DNA of 64,000 nucleotides from NCBI GenBank assembly GCA_905331475.1, contig CAJNYU010001979.1, forward strand, positions 1 to 64,000. Reading direction: 5' to 3'. Source of the stretch: Rotaria socialis. Lineage: Eukaryota; Rotifera; Eurotatoria; Philodinida; Philodinidae. Both the position numbers and the translations under genes were made by a program. The notes under the pieces are model-generated. The model worked only from the letters and a program-made list of their open reading frames with translations, was not told the origin of the DNA and made no database searches. Positions 10,865 through 22,869 of this stretch are shown in pieces; the stretch's first letter is position 1, and each line of letters starts with the position of its first letter.

Positions 10865-13688
10865 ATGGCTTGTCGTTCGTCACGCATACGTTTTATTGTT
10901 GTTCGAAGTTGTGTTATTTCATTTATTGTAACATTCTTTTTTCAATTTATGGCATCATTTAGAAATGATAATTCTAGTGAAAATTTATCTGCTATTACTT
11001 TAGCAGACGAAGAATTATTTTGGAGAAAATTATACAATGACGATAAATATTTAACAGAGGAAGAACGTATTAAAGCAATGGAATCAAGCGATAGACTAAC
11101 GATAAAAAGAGAATTAAATTGGACGAAAATATTTTTGGATAATTACGCAAGAAAATTATTAAAAATTAATGAACGAGATGCTCTAACTATTTATAAAAAG
11201 CGAATTGAAAAATACGCGAAAGTAACTACACAAGAAAAATATGATATATTCGAAGAAACTCTCGTAAGTTGCAGTAAAAACAGATTTTCAAATGAAATCA
11301 TTCAGTAACGATTCCCCTATCCAATGATATAAACTATTGAGATATATCTACTGAATTTCTGAGCTTTGGTCGACAGTAAAAATGTCGAAAACTGAGTAGG
11401 TATTCATGAAAAATGTCGTGTTCAGAATTGATTCATTATTAAAAGAGGTTGTCCCTTAGTCGAAGTAATGAAATTTAAAATCACTGTTGATGTTGTGTGT
11501 CGATTCCATATGTATATTTATCACGCGAATAATGAATAATTGAAGAATAATTTTCTTATTCTTTTCTATTACATTGTACTAAGTGACCAATGTCTGATGG
11601 ACCAATGATAGATTTAAGCGAACATAAGTCGCCATCGATCCTACACCTACAATAATAACATATTCATCGAATATCTTTCAAAACACTCCTTCTTTTAGAT
11701 TTTTTAATTTTATTTTTATAAATTTCTTTCGACATTTTTACTTTCGACCAAAGCTGAGTTTACCATATCTATTAACTTACGGGGTTCAAAAATAAGATTT
11801 ACACTCGCATGAGTTTAATAAGGTCGAACATGAAAATATCCAGTAAGAAAAATCCCTTTGCAGCCTTTCTTTATTAATCATATAATTGTATGGCAGGTTC
11901 ATTGTATTAGGATGAGAAAAACTCAGTGCTGATAAGACAAAACAGGAACGAATTATTTTCTGTTTTTAATGAGCTCGTGTGGACTTCGTTTATTGTTAAT
12001 ATCAGGCAAAACACTCGTCACTCCTATGATTGATCTTCGTCTCGTTTCTGTTTATAGCGAGAGCAGATAGAGCCCGATCGTCATAAGAAACATCATTTTT
12101 CTCTAAACGTCGAATCCAATTACTGCATAATTAATGACTGATATTGAAATTATCTAAGATTTATTCGCTGCCAATAAAGATGCAAATTCTTCAGATGAAA
12201 TTGATAGGTTTAATGTGTTCTTATCTCAGATCATTATTCTACATAAGCCGTACGTTTCTCAACTCATTTGAGACTAATGCTACTCGCAGACGATCGAGTA
12301 ATTCCCGGTTGAAAATGCATATCAAATAAACAAAACAAAGCCCGTTAGGATAGTTCCTCATGGAATGTACATCGTCCAGAACATAAAACGATTTGAATTG
12401 TCTAGAAAAATGATTGTATTTATAAATTCTGTAGAAGTACCTGATTTAGTAAAGATGATCTGAAAAATCCAACACAAAAAAAAACTAACTTGCGATTGAC
12501 AAAATGCCTTATTCCTATTCGTCAATCCTATAAATCTTTTCTACCTTAAAAACTCGCGATAGTAAGAAATTAGGCATTGATCCTTTTAAAAAAAACACCA
12601 GACACAATTCTGTAAAGATCTAAATTTGTCGATATATACTTATGTAGGCTTGCCTGTTTCATTTTTGAATATTTCAGGTATTTGGACGTCCCAAATTTTG
12701 TACAGCAGCACATATATTTCATCCACAATGTCCATATTCCAATTGTCGATGGACCTGTGACAAATCTTCGACTAATCAGAACGGTTTACGTCGTGCAAAT
12801 ATATTTCATCATGTTGATATAGAACATGATGAAATGATTGATAAACTTGGAAATCGTTCTTCAGACGACATATGGATATTATGGATCGATGAAGCCAATC
12901 GTCAAATTTCACATTTAAATCAATATCAATTTAATTGGACATTAAGTTTTCGACAAGATTCCGAAGTTTCTCTTGGTACCTATGGAATTTTAATAGAAAA
13001 AGATCAAAACAAAATTTCATCAGATAATGCTCTACCTCATAATTCTGAATTAATTCGAATATTAACAAAAAATAACGTTCTCATAGACGATGTCACATTG
13101 GAAAATCGTATTTTTGTAAATTATCGCTTTCGTTATAGACATGCACTTTGGTTTGTTTCGAATTGTGAACCTCAACATCGTCTGAACTATTATAAAGAGT
13201 TAAAAGCTCATTATCCAATCAGTGCATTTGGATTATGTGTCGACAAACGATGTGATAAAAATCACGACTGTGAACATAGTCAATCTCATTTAGGACTCTT
13301 CTATTTAGCATTCGAATCTCAAACATGTAAAGACTATATAACAGAAAAATTTTGGCGCGCACTTTACTACGGAATGATTCCGATAGTTTTAGGACCTTCG
13401 AAACAATCTTATTTAGATTTAGGTGTACCCGAATCAGCATTTATTCATGTTGATGATTATCAATCGCCTCGCGAACTTGCAAATCATTTACATCAAATTT
13501 CCAATGATTACGTGATCTATAGAAAATATTTTCAATGGCTAAATCAATATGAAGTATTCTATGATATTAATGTTCTGGAACCGATTCGTATGTGTGAATT
13601 ATGTATGCGACTAAATATGCAAGAATCTCGAGATCACAGTTTTTATTCAGATGTTCACGAATGGCATCGCAATGGATGTCAATCATGA
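10865..13688 (+). CDS. Alpha-1,3-fucosyltransferase, GT10 family (2 exons)
   Basis: Exons 10865-11263 and 12678-13688 join in phase 0 to 469 residues. Residues about 8-31 form a hydrophobic signal-anchor with basic residues before it, giving a type II Golgi protein. The catalytic part begins VFGRPKFC and contains the GT10 hallmark YLAFESQTCKDYITEKFWRA followed by LYYGMIPIVLGP, and later a conserved SPRELANHL region. The enzyme transfers fucose from GDP-fucose to GlcNAc of glycans, as in Lewis-type or core alpha-1,3 fucosylation; the exact acceptor cannot be read from sequence. The intron is 1414 nt, unusually long for this window, and carries a MITE. The second exon is strongly conserved in type and holds the whole active-site region. 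Confidence 0.9.
11364..11753. mobile_element. MITE inside the fucosyltransferase intron
   Basis: The termini are 27-bp inverted repeats with one mismatch (11364-11390 against 11727-11753), starting CTTTGGTCGA. They are flanked on both sides by the direct repeat CTGAG (11359-11363 and 11754-11758), a probable 5-bp target duplication. The 390-bp unit has no coding capacity. Superfamily is not assigned. Confidence 0.8.
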
Positions 13689-14582
13689 CATATGTTATTA
13701 TGCGCTTTTTGTTTTGTTTGTTTATTCAACTGTTTTGAAAAGAATATAACCGATAGGGTGTAGCTATCTGAAAATGAATCGAGTCAACTTAATGGAGGTG
13801 CGATGATAGACTAATATTTTTTGTTCATTAATCCGGAACGAATAGAAAATTTCCCAGTAGGGGATATTATGTATTTTGTAGCCATCTATCGACATTAAAA
13901 ATACTGCTAAAAGATGATGAAAGTCTTTCAGTCATAGACAGAAATTTAATTCATGTTCAATCAATTTCGGACGCTCTGGTGCACTCAACGATCGTCCGAA
14001 ACACTCAACAGCCTTGAAATCCAATTATATTGTAGTTCAGTTGGTGTGTACAGGAGACTTAGTGATTTCTGTTCGATGATCGGACCCATAAGTTTCCAGC
14101 TTGTTCCAAAATAATTATACGTGAAATTTAGTAAAGAAAAGCATTCGCTTCTAATAATTCTAGTTGGAACTTATTTTTACATTATTTCTTCAAAATTAGC
14201 CATAAAACCTTTTCGTCGTTAGTTTATCTTTAAAAATTAAATGGCAGCTATGAATCATATGCCCCTCCATGAATAAATCGCCGGATTTACTCCTCTTTTG
14301 TTTTTCTTGTTACTGATATTGAATGGCACATAAAGGCGAATGTATGGTGTTACTTCGAGGTTCTCTTATCAAACATGAAAGTCAATCTTATACCATATCA
14401 AATTGTATCATCTATCCGTTGGCATAATAAGAATGGTAAATATTATTGTGAACTCATCACAACGGCGAGAGCAAATATGAAACCAAAGAAAAAAAGCTAA
14501 CGGATGAATAATCATACATAAATATTCAATGGTACGAAGGGGAGAAGTTGACCTAGAAATTTTTTCTTATTTTAGTGTAACA
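13689..14582. other. 3' flank of the fucosyltransferase gene
   Basis: AT-rich DNA with no open frame of note. Nothing recognised beyond the probable 3'UTR. Confidence 0.5.
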
Positions 14583-15350
14583 CCAAAAGTAGTAAGGCGG
14601 ACACTAAATACTGTATAGCAAAATTTAAAGAAACTTTCTTTCTATATAATCTGATAGAGAGAAAAAAGAGTTGTGCCTTTCTATGCTATTTCATCTTACT
14701 TAAACTAATATCATAATAATAAAATCTCGATACGGTCTGTTTTCTTTTTATTGTATGCGACGGTTCTACTAATTCGAATGTATATTTTTTGAATAACTTT
14801 TGATACAAATAAGACAGGCAGCTGTGGTTTTCACCGTTTCTTTCAAATTAACTTCTTTGGAAATAAACCTACTCATCAGGTTTCTATTGAAACAGCAGAA
14901 GGTTCGGATATGTGGAATTAATCATTCAGGGGTTATAGATGTTCCAGTGGAGGGTTTAAGTGACTGTTCTGACGATTTCTATCAAGAAATAAAAAACCAT
15001 TCCTTTTCATACTTAGAAAATTCATTGAAGAAATTTCAGATACGTCTAGAAAAATATTTATAATCTAAAATCAGATGCATCTTTATCTACGCTTTCCAGC
15101 GGTAAAAACTGCCGCGCTCTGTCTTGTTGTTATCAACAATTATTCAAAAAATATACATTCGCATTAGTATAACGATGACATACAATAAAAACAAAACAGG
15201 TCTTATCGAAATTTACTATTAGGATATTAGTTTAAGGATGATCAAATAGGGTAAAAAGATACAAAATTTCTTTCTTTATCAGATTATACAGAAAGGCAGT
15301 TTCTTTAAATTTTGCTATGCAGTATTTAGTGTCCTTCTCACTGTTTTTGG
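14583..15350. mobile_element. 768-bp element with long terminal inverted repeats
   Basis: The arms are about 14583-14656 and 15276-15350. The core GGACACTAAATACTG, then T/C, then ATAGCAAAATTTAAAGAAA is repeated in inverted order at the right end, and the similarity extends through TATAATCTGATA. Terminal bases read CCAAAA on both sides. No convincing target duplication was found. An 87-codon open frame between the arms (14800-15063) has no recognisable domain. Probably a non-autonomous DNA transposon. Confidence 0.7.
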
Positions 15351-16474
15351 CGGTTTATTTTTATAAGAAGTTCGCCACACTCACGTCAGACAAACCCAAA
15401 AAACGAAATTTTTTTTTATGAGGTATATCTATTTGAAAGTGGCGAATGTACTTCAATATTCTATATAGTAAACGTAGTGCTCGATATTTCAATTGATAGT
15501 ATACCAATAGAGTTTCAATAAGAACTATTTGTTACGATGAATAGAAATGATGTTTGAAAAAAAGAATGAATCACTAGAAAATGCAACTTTCTATTTCGAC
15601 TCGAACATCTACTGAGCTTCCAAAATAGCAAAATCTAAAGAGTTCAACCTTGGATTCGTTTGTAGATCTTCTATTGACAACAGTTCGAATATACATTTTA
15701 TAATTGAAACTTAACTATAAACACTTCATGTGATGAGTGCAAATTGGTTGAAAGAAAAATAAATCAAGGCGTCACCATCTTCGTCTACGAATAGCCGAAC
15801 TCAAGGTCCACTATCATGTTTTTCAAATAGCTCCGTTCGTACTTTCTGTACGCTATAATTAAAACTCTCCAGGTTCTATATCCGCAGAAAACACTGTCGA
15901 TCTTTTTAAGTAGCATATTTCTAACATAGTATAAGATTCGACGTGCAGAAAATGATTAACATCTGTTGCTCGTAATGCAGTTAAGGAGAAAAATAGATCG
16001 ACATAGACGCCATACAACGTCTATTTAAAATGGAATAAAAAAGTTTCGATCTTTTTTCTTGTTGCTATTGTTTATTCTAAATTTCATTATAAAATATGGG
16101 CATGATGATGACGACGACGACAAGAGGACGTTGACATTATGCTATACCAATAAATAAAGTGTCAATTTAAAAAAGAAAACGTGTTCTCATACGAACCATT
16201 TTTTGTTTGTCTTTAAGGCTATGGCTGTTGTTGTTATTAAAATTCATCTTCAATTAGGTGTGAAGAACGCGTATAGAAATAGAAAAGAATGTAATGGTGG
16301 TGAGAGTGGCTTTGTCATCAAACTAACCCATAACAACCACCATCATTGGTAACCAACATGTGTACATAATGTTTTATATACTTTTTTTCTTCTTCTTCTT
16401 ATTCTCCGATCTATTCTTTACAATAAAATAGTTTCAACATCTTTTTCATTTTTCTTACATAAAATTGTAAAACT
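15351..16474. other. Spacer upstream of the 504-residue gene
   Basis: It contains no open frame of note. A small inverted pair (TTCGCCAC near 15370, GTGGCGAA near 15440) could be a tiny palindromic repeat. The last 100 bases before the next start codon are pyrimidine-rich. Confidence 0.45.
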
Positions 16475-18383
16475 ATGTCGTCTGTAATCTTTCAACCGTT
16501 ATTGCATGATCCTCTTGGATGGAAACCATCGAATTCAACTTATACTGACCATTATAAATGGAGAAAATATCGAACAGCGAGTAAAGGAAGAAAAATCTCA
16601 AACTATGGTCAACAATATCAAAGACAAATACAAAAACAGCAACAGCAACTGCAAAAACAGCTGAATAAAAGTTTACCCGCAGTATCGAGCGAAGAGCAAA
16701 CAAATAATTCTGCTATTGTAGTAACAAAATTCAAAGATAACCAAGAACAACCTGTTTCACATCGATCGTCGCCAACGAAAACACCAGTTTTAACTGTCGA
16801 ATACAAACAACGACCAGCAACAGCTAGTGAAGTAATACAAGTTCTTTTTTTGTATAAATAACTGTGACCTTTTTTCTTCTTCTTCGAGGACGTTAATTGC
16901 CAATCAAGAGCCTCATTGCGTTCAACATCTTCGCTTCCAATAATTGAAGGTTTTTATTTTTACTTTCGAAAAAAAAACAATCTCCGCATACATGAAATTT
17001 TATTTCCTTAGAAAAAATTCGTCCATTAACAGCACCTGAACCTCGTCCGCCAACAAGAGAAGAAAAAGAAAAACCACCTGTTGACCCCAACAATGACAAT
17101 AGCCGACATTGGCTTACTTACCCAAATCCTAAAACACCTCAATATATAATTGATGTAAAACAACGTTTAGGACAATTGAGATTACCTTCAACTCTTCTTA
17201 CACGACCTTTATCAGCATCGAATGCATCCGTTCAACAGAAGCCGCCTACACCTCCGACAGCAACTCGGCCATCATCTGCGTCGACACAAATTGAACGAAA
17301 ACAACAAACCAATAATAATGACGATCAACATAATTTTCTTACTTTTCATACAAGTGAAACGCCAGAAGATCTGCGTCTTGCACGTCAACGTCTTGATAAA
17401 CATCGATATAATCCATCATTAGATAGTTATCCGCCACGTCCAAAAACGTGTCTCGCCAATACTCATGAAAATCCAAAGCCAGTAACGCCAAAACAATATG
17501 AAAATGAAAAATTACCAGTACAAACGCCGAAGAATGATGCATGGATTGTTGACGACGAAAAAGCACCGAACGCACCAGATTATGAATCATCGTCGGTTAT
17601 TATACAAATGGTTGATTGCGATGGTTTGCCAAACGAGTATTACGAAGCACTTGAAACGGCTAGCATTGCACAAGAAGAATACTTAAGAAATTTCAAAAAA
17701 GATGCTGAAAGAAGACCACAAACGACTGTTTATCGCATTCCAACAGCATTGCCGGAGCATAGAAACGATTGTTTGGTAAGTCAATACTCATTAAGAAAAA
17801 TGCTCGCATATGTATTCATTTTTATCCTTATAAACGAAGGTTGCCAGTCAAAATCAACAGCAATCGACGGCAATGAACAATCAGTTGCGTCAATTAGCAC
17901 GTTCATCACAAAATGATTTTGGTGTTTGGGTAAGAAATGCAACAGATAAAGGTTAGACCTCGAAACATGCAACTTTCTTCTTCAAAATCTATGATTAACT
18001 TTATTTTTTTTCTTCTTCTTCTTCTACTCAGAACGAGCATCAACTATGAAACTTTTACACGATGTTCTCAATCAGCCAATGATTGGTTATAACGTACAAA
18101 CAAGACAAAAGCCAGCATCTAAACAGGCACCGGCTCCGCCACCTGTTCGTACTGGATCTGGAACACGAAAATTAGGTCGTACACGTACTCAACATAATTT
18201 TCCGTGTGAAATATGTGAAAAACTTCTTATTAAACGGCATGTATGGGATTTAAAAGGGTAAGCGAAAAAATATTCCTAAGAAAAATTTCACCTTTTATTT
18301 TCCAAATTAAAAAATTCAACAGGTCAGAAATAGCTAAGTGCCCTAATCATCCGCAGGGGCATTCAAGTTCGAGCATAATATGA
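16475..18383 (+). CDS. Uncharacterised 504-residue protein (5 exons)
   Basis: Exons 16475-16826, 17012-17775, 17840-17951, 18032-18257 and 18323-18383 join without a frame break to 504 residues. The protein is hydrophilic and rich in Q, P, T and K, with a polyglutamine-like stretch early (about residues 50-65) and no signal or membrane segment. More ordered-looking parts are a segment near the start of exon 2 (HWLTYPNPKTPQYIIDVKQR), an acidic segment with EYYEALETASIAQEEYL, and a C-terminal block DFGVWVRNATDKERASTMKL followed by HDVLNQPMIGYN. Near the end there is a CEIC pair and later KCPNHPQGH, which could be a small metal site. I do not recognise the family. It could be a conserved cytoskeletal or ciliary protein, but nothing in the sequence proves this. 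The first-intron donor (GTGAAG) was chosen because it alone keeps phase. Confidence 0.75.
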
Positions 18384-18534
18384 TAGGTTCGAGCACACCT
18401 CTCACGTTTGTTTTGTATATATTCACCCGTAGCTTTATTTATGTTTTGTTTGGTATTTCATATCATTTGCTTAATTATTTTCTTTTCTTTTTTTGTTTGG
18501 TTTAGTTTCTACTGTCCACATTCTACAAGTATAA

Positions 18535-18540
18535 AATAAA
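18535..18540 (+). terminator. Poly(A) signal of the 504-residue gene
   Basis: AATAAA lies 152 bases after the stop codon and 42 bases before the end of the convergent minus-strand gene. Confidence 0.45.
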
Positions 18541-18581
18541 GACAAAATGCATGAACACATTATTCTTTTTTTTTCTTTTTT

Positions 18582-19582
18582 TCAATCACTTATTTTTTGT
18601 AAAAATAAGAAAGACATTATAAATATTTTTAAAGACGATATGCCACGATGAAAAGTTTTTGATGAAGAATTTAGAATTTTTGAAGAATATGTTGCTGTTG
18701 TTGTTGTTCGAAAAATTAAATCGCGTAAATGACGACGGCGAACTTCATTACAATGAATAAATAAACCATGCGTTTGATTTATTGAAAATCGACGAATTTT
18801 ATGTTCGTTACTGGTGAGAACATTTATTGTTATATTTTCACGACGATGATGAATATGTTTTTGATTCATATTTGATGTTAAAAAATTTCTTTTTGTTTTT
18901 GTTCGCGTCATCGTTGTTGTTGGGACTAACATTGATTGAGAGTATTTACTTTGATTGATTGTATTATAAATTTTAGCATGAGTAGTATACATTACTGTTT
19001 GATGTTTCGAAGATACTGCTATAGCATTTAAACTTTTGATAAGCTGAAAAAGAAATAAGTCTATGTGAAGATCTTAGTTTATTGAAGTAACAAACTTGTT
19101 CAAATGAAAAAATAGGTGCTACCAGAGAGGCAGTGGTAGATAATACTTTTAATTGCTGTAGTATGACAGTTTTACGAGTAGATTTATTTGTTGTGATCGA
19201 GGGTTTCCGTGTTAAAAAATTCACAGATTGTTTTGTGCTTATACTTGTTCTTGGTGTAACGTTTGATTTCACTTTTACACAGTCCACCTAGATATTTGTA
19301 TAGATCTAATATAGAAAACTTATCAATACTCACTAGACTTGATATTTCACATTCTTTTAATTGAAAATCAAATTCAGTTCCAGCTGGACAAATACGTTTG
19401 ACAGCTCTCATGTAGCTCGTTCCAACATATATACAATGCCAATAATGTCGACAGTCATTAATATCATAGATAGGATGAAAAGAGTCATCGTCATAGCCCG
19501 TACAATCAAATGCATCGTCACCAATGATTTCAATAAATAGTATCGGTATAAAAATTATACTTGACAGTAATAATGCTGTCAT
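18582..19582 (-). CDS. Secreted chitin-binding (peritrophin-A, CBM14) protein (3 exons)
   Basis: On the minus strand exons 19582-19334, 19287-19147 and 19043-18582 join in phase 0 to 283 residues. Residues 1-21 form a strong signal peptide. Residues 27-86 are one ChtBD2/CBM14 domain with six cysteines (C27, C44, C50, C65, C78, C86) whose spacing fits the family. The sixth cysteine comes from exon 2, which confirms the 46-nt first intron. Such domains bind chitin in cuticle, trophi or gut linings. The remaining roughly 195 residues are unusual: basic, Ser/Thr/Asn-rich and without further cysteine domains, possibly glycosylated or disordered. A single N-terminal chitin-binding module on a long basic tail suggests a structural matrix protein rather than an enzyme. 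Confidence 0.8.
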
Positions 19583-19584
19583 TT

Positions 19585-19754
19585 TATTTAAAAAAGCAGT
19601 GTGTCTAGCACAACATCAGTTGATTAGAGAACGATTAGTTATTGATCAAATAGCTCGTGTTGGTTTTCGTCTATGTGGACCTAATTTACATGAATTGACA
19701 AAAGGATTGATTCAATTTACTCTCATCATATGTCACATATTTCAAAGTCAATGA
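19585..19754 (+). other. Coding-like fragment antisense to the chitin-binding gene's promoter
   Basis: After AAAAAAG at 19587 the + strand reads about 55 codons (VCLAQHQLIRERLVIDQIA ... FRLCGPNLHELTKG) to a stop. Codon choice resembles neighbouring genes. It lacks its own credible start and has no downstream exon. It could be an exon fragment of a decayed or nested gene, or chance in the 5' flank of the minus-strand gene. Confidence 0.25.
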
Positions 19755-19849
19755 GCAATAAATACTTAAATCTTCTAAATAACATTATATTCTATTGATT
19801 AAAATTACAAGAAGAAAAAAACGATTTCAATATTCACAATATTGTTCAC

Positions 19850-20680
19850 TTAAGCAACAAGACGTTCAAAACTTTCGTAAACATGCGGTGAAATACTTGA
19901 TGAAAATTTATATTTAATATCTTCATAATTAGGTTTTTTAGAATTGTCGAATGATTTATACGAATTCATGTGTACCATTATTGCGTCCAATATGGTTTGT
20001 CGAGCATTGTAATGTTGTTTACCATGGTGTCTTCGTGATGAGGACGATGTCGCTTCCGTAAATGAATAATTGTTCGCTGTTGATAAAATATCATCATCTT
20101 CGTCATTTTTCATAATAGGAGTTAATGAAAATTTCTTCATGCTTTTCTCAGAATCTACTGAAGGACTTTTTATGCGTTCACTTCTGATCGGTCTATAGGC
20201 AACAACAAAAGTTTGATACAAAGAAAAAAGAAAGATTTTTCTGTTAATTACTTACAATGGAGGTAGTTTTGTTCTTGAAGTACATTTCGGTCGAGATTCT
20301 AAAACCAGCGAAATATTATTCGATGTAACACTCAATGCAACTGGTTGTTTTGCCTTTATGGAATAAGTGTTAGACTTCTTTTTATAATTTGCTATGATAT
20401 CTTGAGCATGAGCTTTTGTTCGCTCTCGCACATGATTCATATATTCTTTATGTAATCGTTGTTCATTTAAACGATAATTTATTGATTGTTTTGTGTTGAA
20501 TCTTTCACGATTTATGTAAGCTTGTTGTTCTCGGCGATATCGATTGTAGGTCAATACTTCTGTTAATTTTAATTGATAAATTTTACAATAAGGTTTATCT
20601 GTTTCTTGCTCCCATTTGTCCCATTTCGACGATGAATAATTAACGGTATCATTGCCGAAAAGATCGATTGCTACTGCCAT
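19850..20680 (-). CDS. Uncharacterised 255-residue hydrophilic protein (2 exons)
   Basis: Exons 20680-20256 and 20192-19850 (63-nt intron, GTAAGT..CTATAG) join to 255 residues. The ATG at 20680 was preferred over an upstream in-frame GTG. The N-terminal half is rich in basic and helical residues, including YNRYRREQQAYINRERF and HKEYMNHVRERTKAHAQD, suggesting a long helix or coiled coil. The second half is Ser-rich with an acidic patch (NDEDDD). There are no cysteine clusters, signal peptide or membrane segment. I do not recognise the family; intracellular location is likely. It is followed 267 bp downstream by the co-oriented chitin-binding gene. Confidence 0.72.
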
Positions 20681-22869
20681 CGTCACTTGCTTTTGTTTTT
20701 AAAGAAATAAAAGTGCAAAGTTAAAAATCAGTTTCGATTATTAATAGCGCATTTCTCTTTTTTGTGTGTTGATTCAATGCTCTAGTACTTGATTGCTCTC
20801 AATGATGACTAACAAGTGACGGTAGATAGTTACTGTTAAAGAAACAAAAATTGTCGATAATACGAAGTCGTTCGGCTGTTAAAAAAATCAACTAGATTGT
20901 AACAATTATAGAAAAACAAATGTTTCAAAAAATGATGTTTTCTTTCAAAAGATGTAGTAAGAAAAAGAAGAATGCCTTGCTGTTGATCGGTGACGTTTGA
21001 TGGACTGCTATGTTTACTGTTGAAAAACTACATAGTGACAAGAAAACCTTTGTAACACAAAAAAAAAAGAAATCACTTAATTATTCAATTTAAGGGATTC
21101 CTAGTGTAATTGTCGTTAACAACAAAAGTTTTTCCCCCCATTGAAAGGTACATACCTGGTGTAAAAGTGGTGATGTATAGAGTGCAAGAGACTAACCACA
21201 AAGGGTTTCAAAAGTGAGAGTTTTCTCTACTTGCATGTTTTGCTAATTATTAGAAATTTGCTTTTACTTGGAAAAAATAATGCTCTACTGCTTTCGTATT
21301 ATCTAACAGAAAGATTTGCGAACAAGATGCATGCACCAATCTAATAGAGAATTTGATGTTCTCTTAGTTGGCACGAGTGATTTGTTTTTCTTCAGGTGGA
21401 GAACTTTATTTTGGTAAGCATAGTATAGAATTAAGGCAAGCGAGGGATATTATTTGAATCTCAGAATAGTAACAAGCTAAAAATGGACAGCTTATAAACG
21501 AAATCGAATTCTCTATACGTCTAGCGTAGAAAAATCGAAATTTTATATGAGATGTAACAAAGTAAATTCGTTATTTTAGAAGCGTATTCGAGTTTGAAAT
21601 TTAATGCATTTCTTTTCCTCTGATTATTTTACAAATTAAAAGAAAAACATCACACGACACGACCTTCTATAGCTTTCAAGCATTTTACAATTCGTTCTGA
21701 TGTATTGTTTATGAATGTGCGACGCAACTTAAAGTGTTGCTCTTATTCGATTCGTCTTACTAAAGTCACATTCCTAAATTGAAAAAGAACTTGCCTCATT
21801 TATTTAGATATTGTTAACTTCTTATTTAATGGGCGTATTCTGTTTTCTTTATAGTACAAACGTCTTGACTATGGAGATGTAGAAGTCTCTGAATTCGTTT
21901 TGATTGGAAAATCTATATGGATAGATCGAAATCTTCTTCTATAATAAAATCGATAGATGCACTTTCTCGTGTTTCATTTGCATAGAAAAATCAGATTTGC
22001 TGGAATTTGATATCAGAAACGTAATTTGAAAATCTTTCAATAAATTTTCTTTGAAGAAATTCTCCACACTTAATTGAATTTTTAAAATGAATATCGTAGA
22101 GTAGCCTTTGATTTTAGAAAGAAAAAATTTAGGTTTTTTGTTTCACGTGTCATAAAATACAAAATATTGATGACCTTTGACGGTAGACCTTGACATATAC
22201 TGCAGTTTTTTTATTAGGAACATCCAGATGTAAATGCTCTTTCGCATAATAAATCAACCGTTTGTCCTTCTAGCACACACTTAGTTCAAGAAAAACTGAC
22301 TTTTTCGAAGAGTATAATGAGAAGTTTTTGCCAAACGAATGAATTTTCAGTTCGTCATTGTTCTAAATAAATAAGTACCGTCTCAAAGGTTTTTCATAGG
22401 TTAACCATTGTGGTTACTGTTCACATGATCGTTCTATACTGTTTATCATAAATTAGTTAACGATAATTAAAAACCTCCACAACAAATATTCGTTTATTTC
22501 CCGAATCAAAAACTTATCCACGATGAAAAATATCACTTGACAATTTATTTCAACCCATTCTTTCCAACGATGTGCCTGCTGAATAACTCATAGCTTAGCC
22601 TAGTACTCTATTTACCTGATTTATTAATTTCATTTTATTGTTGTTGTTGTTGTTGGTTTTTTCTGTCTGTGTCAGGGTATTGAAAAAAATGGAATCCGCA
22701 ATAAAAAACGATCAGAGAATTTGGATAATGATTATCGCGCTGAATGCGCAGAAAAAATTCTTACAAAAAAACAAACAACCGTTGATGATCTCCTACAAAT
22801 TAACTTCACTAAAGGAATCAAGAAAATAATAAGTCTTGCAGTAATAAATTTTCGCGATGATCGTTATAT
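20681..22869. other. Intergenic region upstream of the 255-residue gene
   Basis: About 2.2 kb with no supported coding sequence. A (TTG)n tract lies near 22637-22652; the open frame that follows it has no domain. Nothing else recognised. Confidence 0.5.

Noticed and set aside
14800..15063. 87-codon + strand frame
   Set aside because: Lies between the arms of the inverted-repeat element and has no recognisable transposase or other domain; kept only as part of that element.
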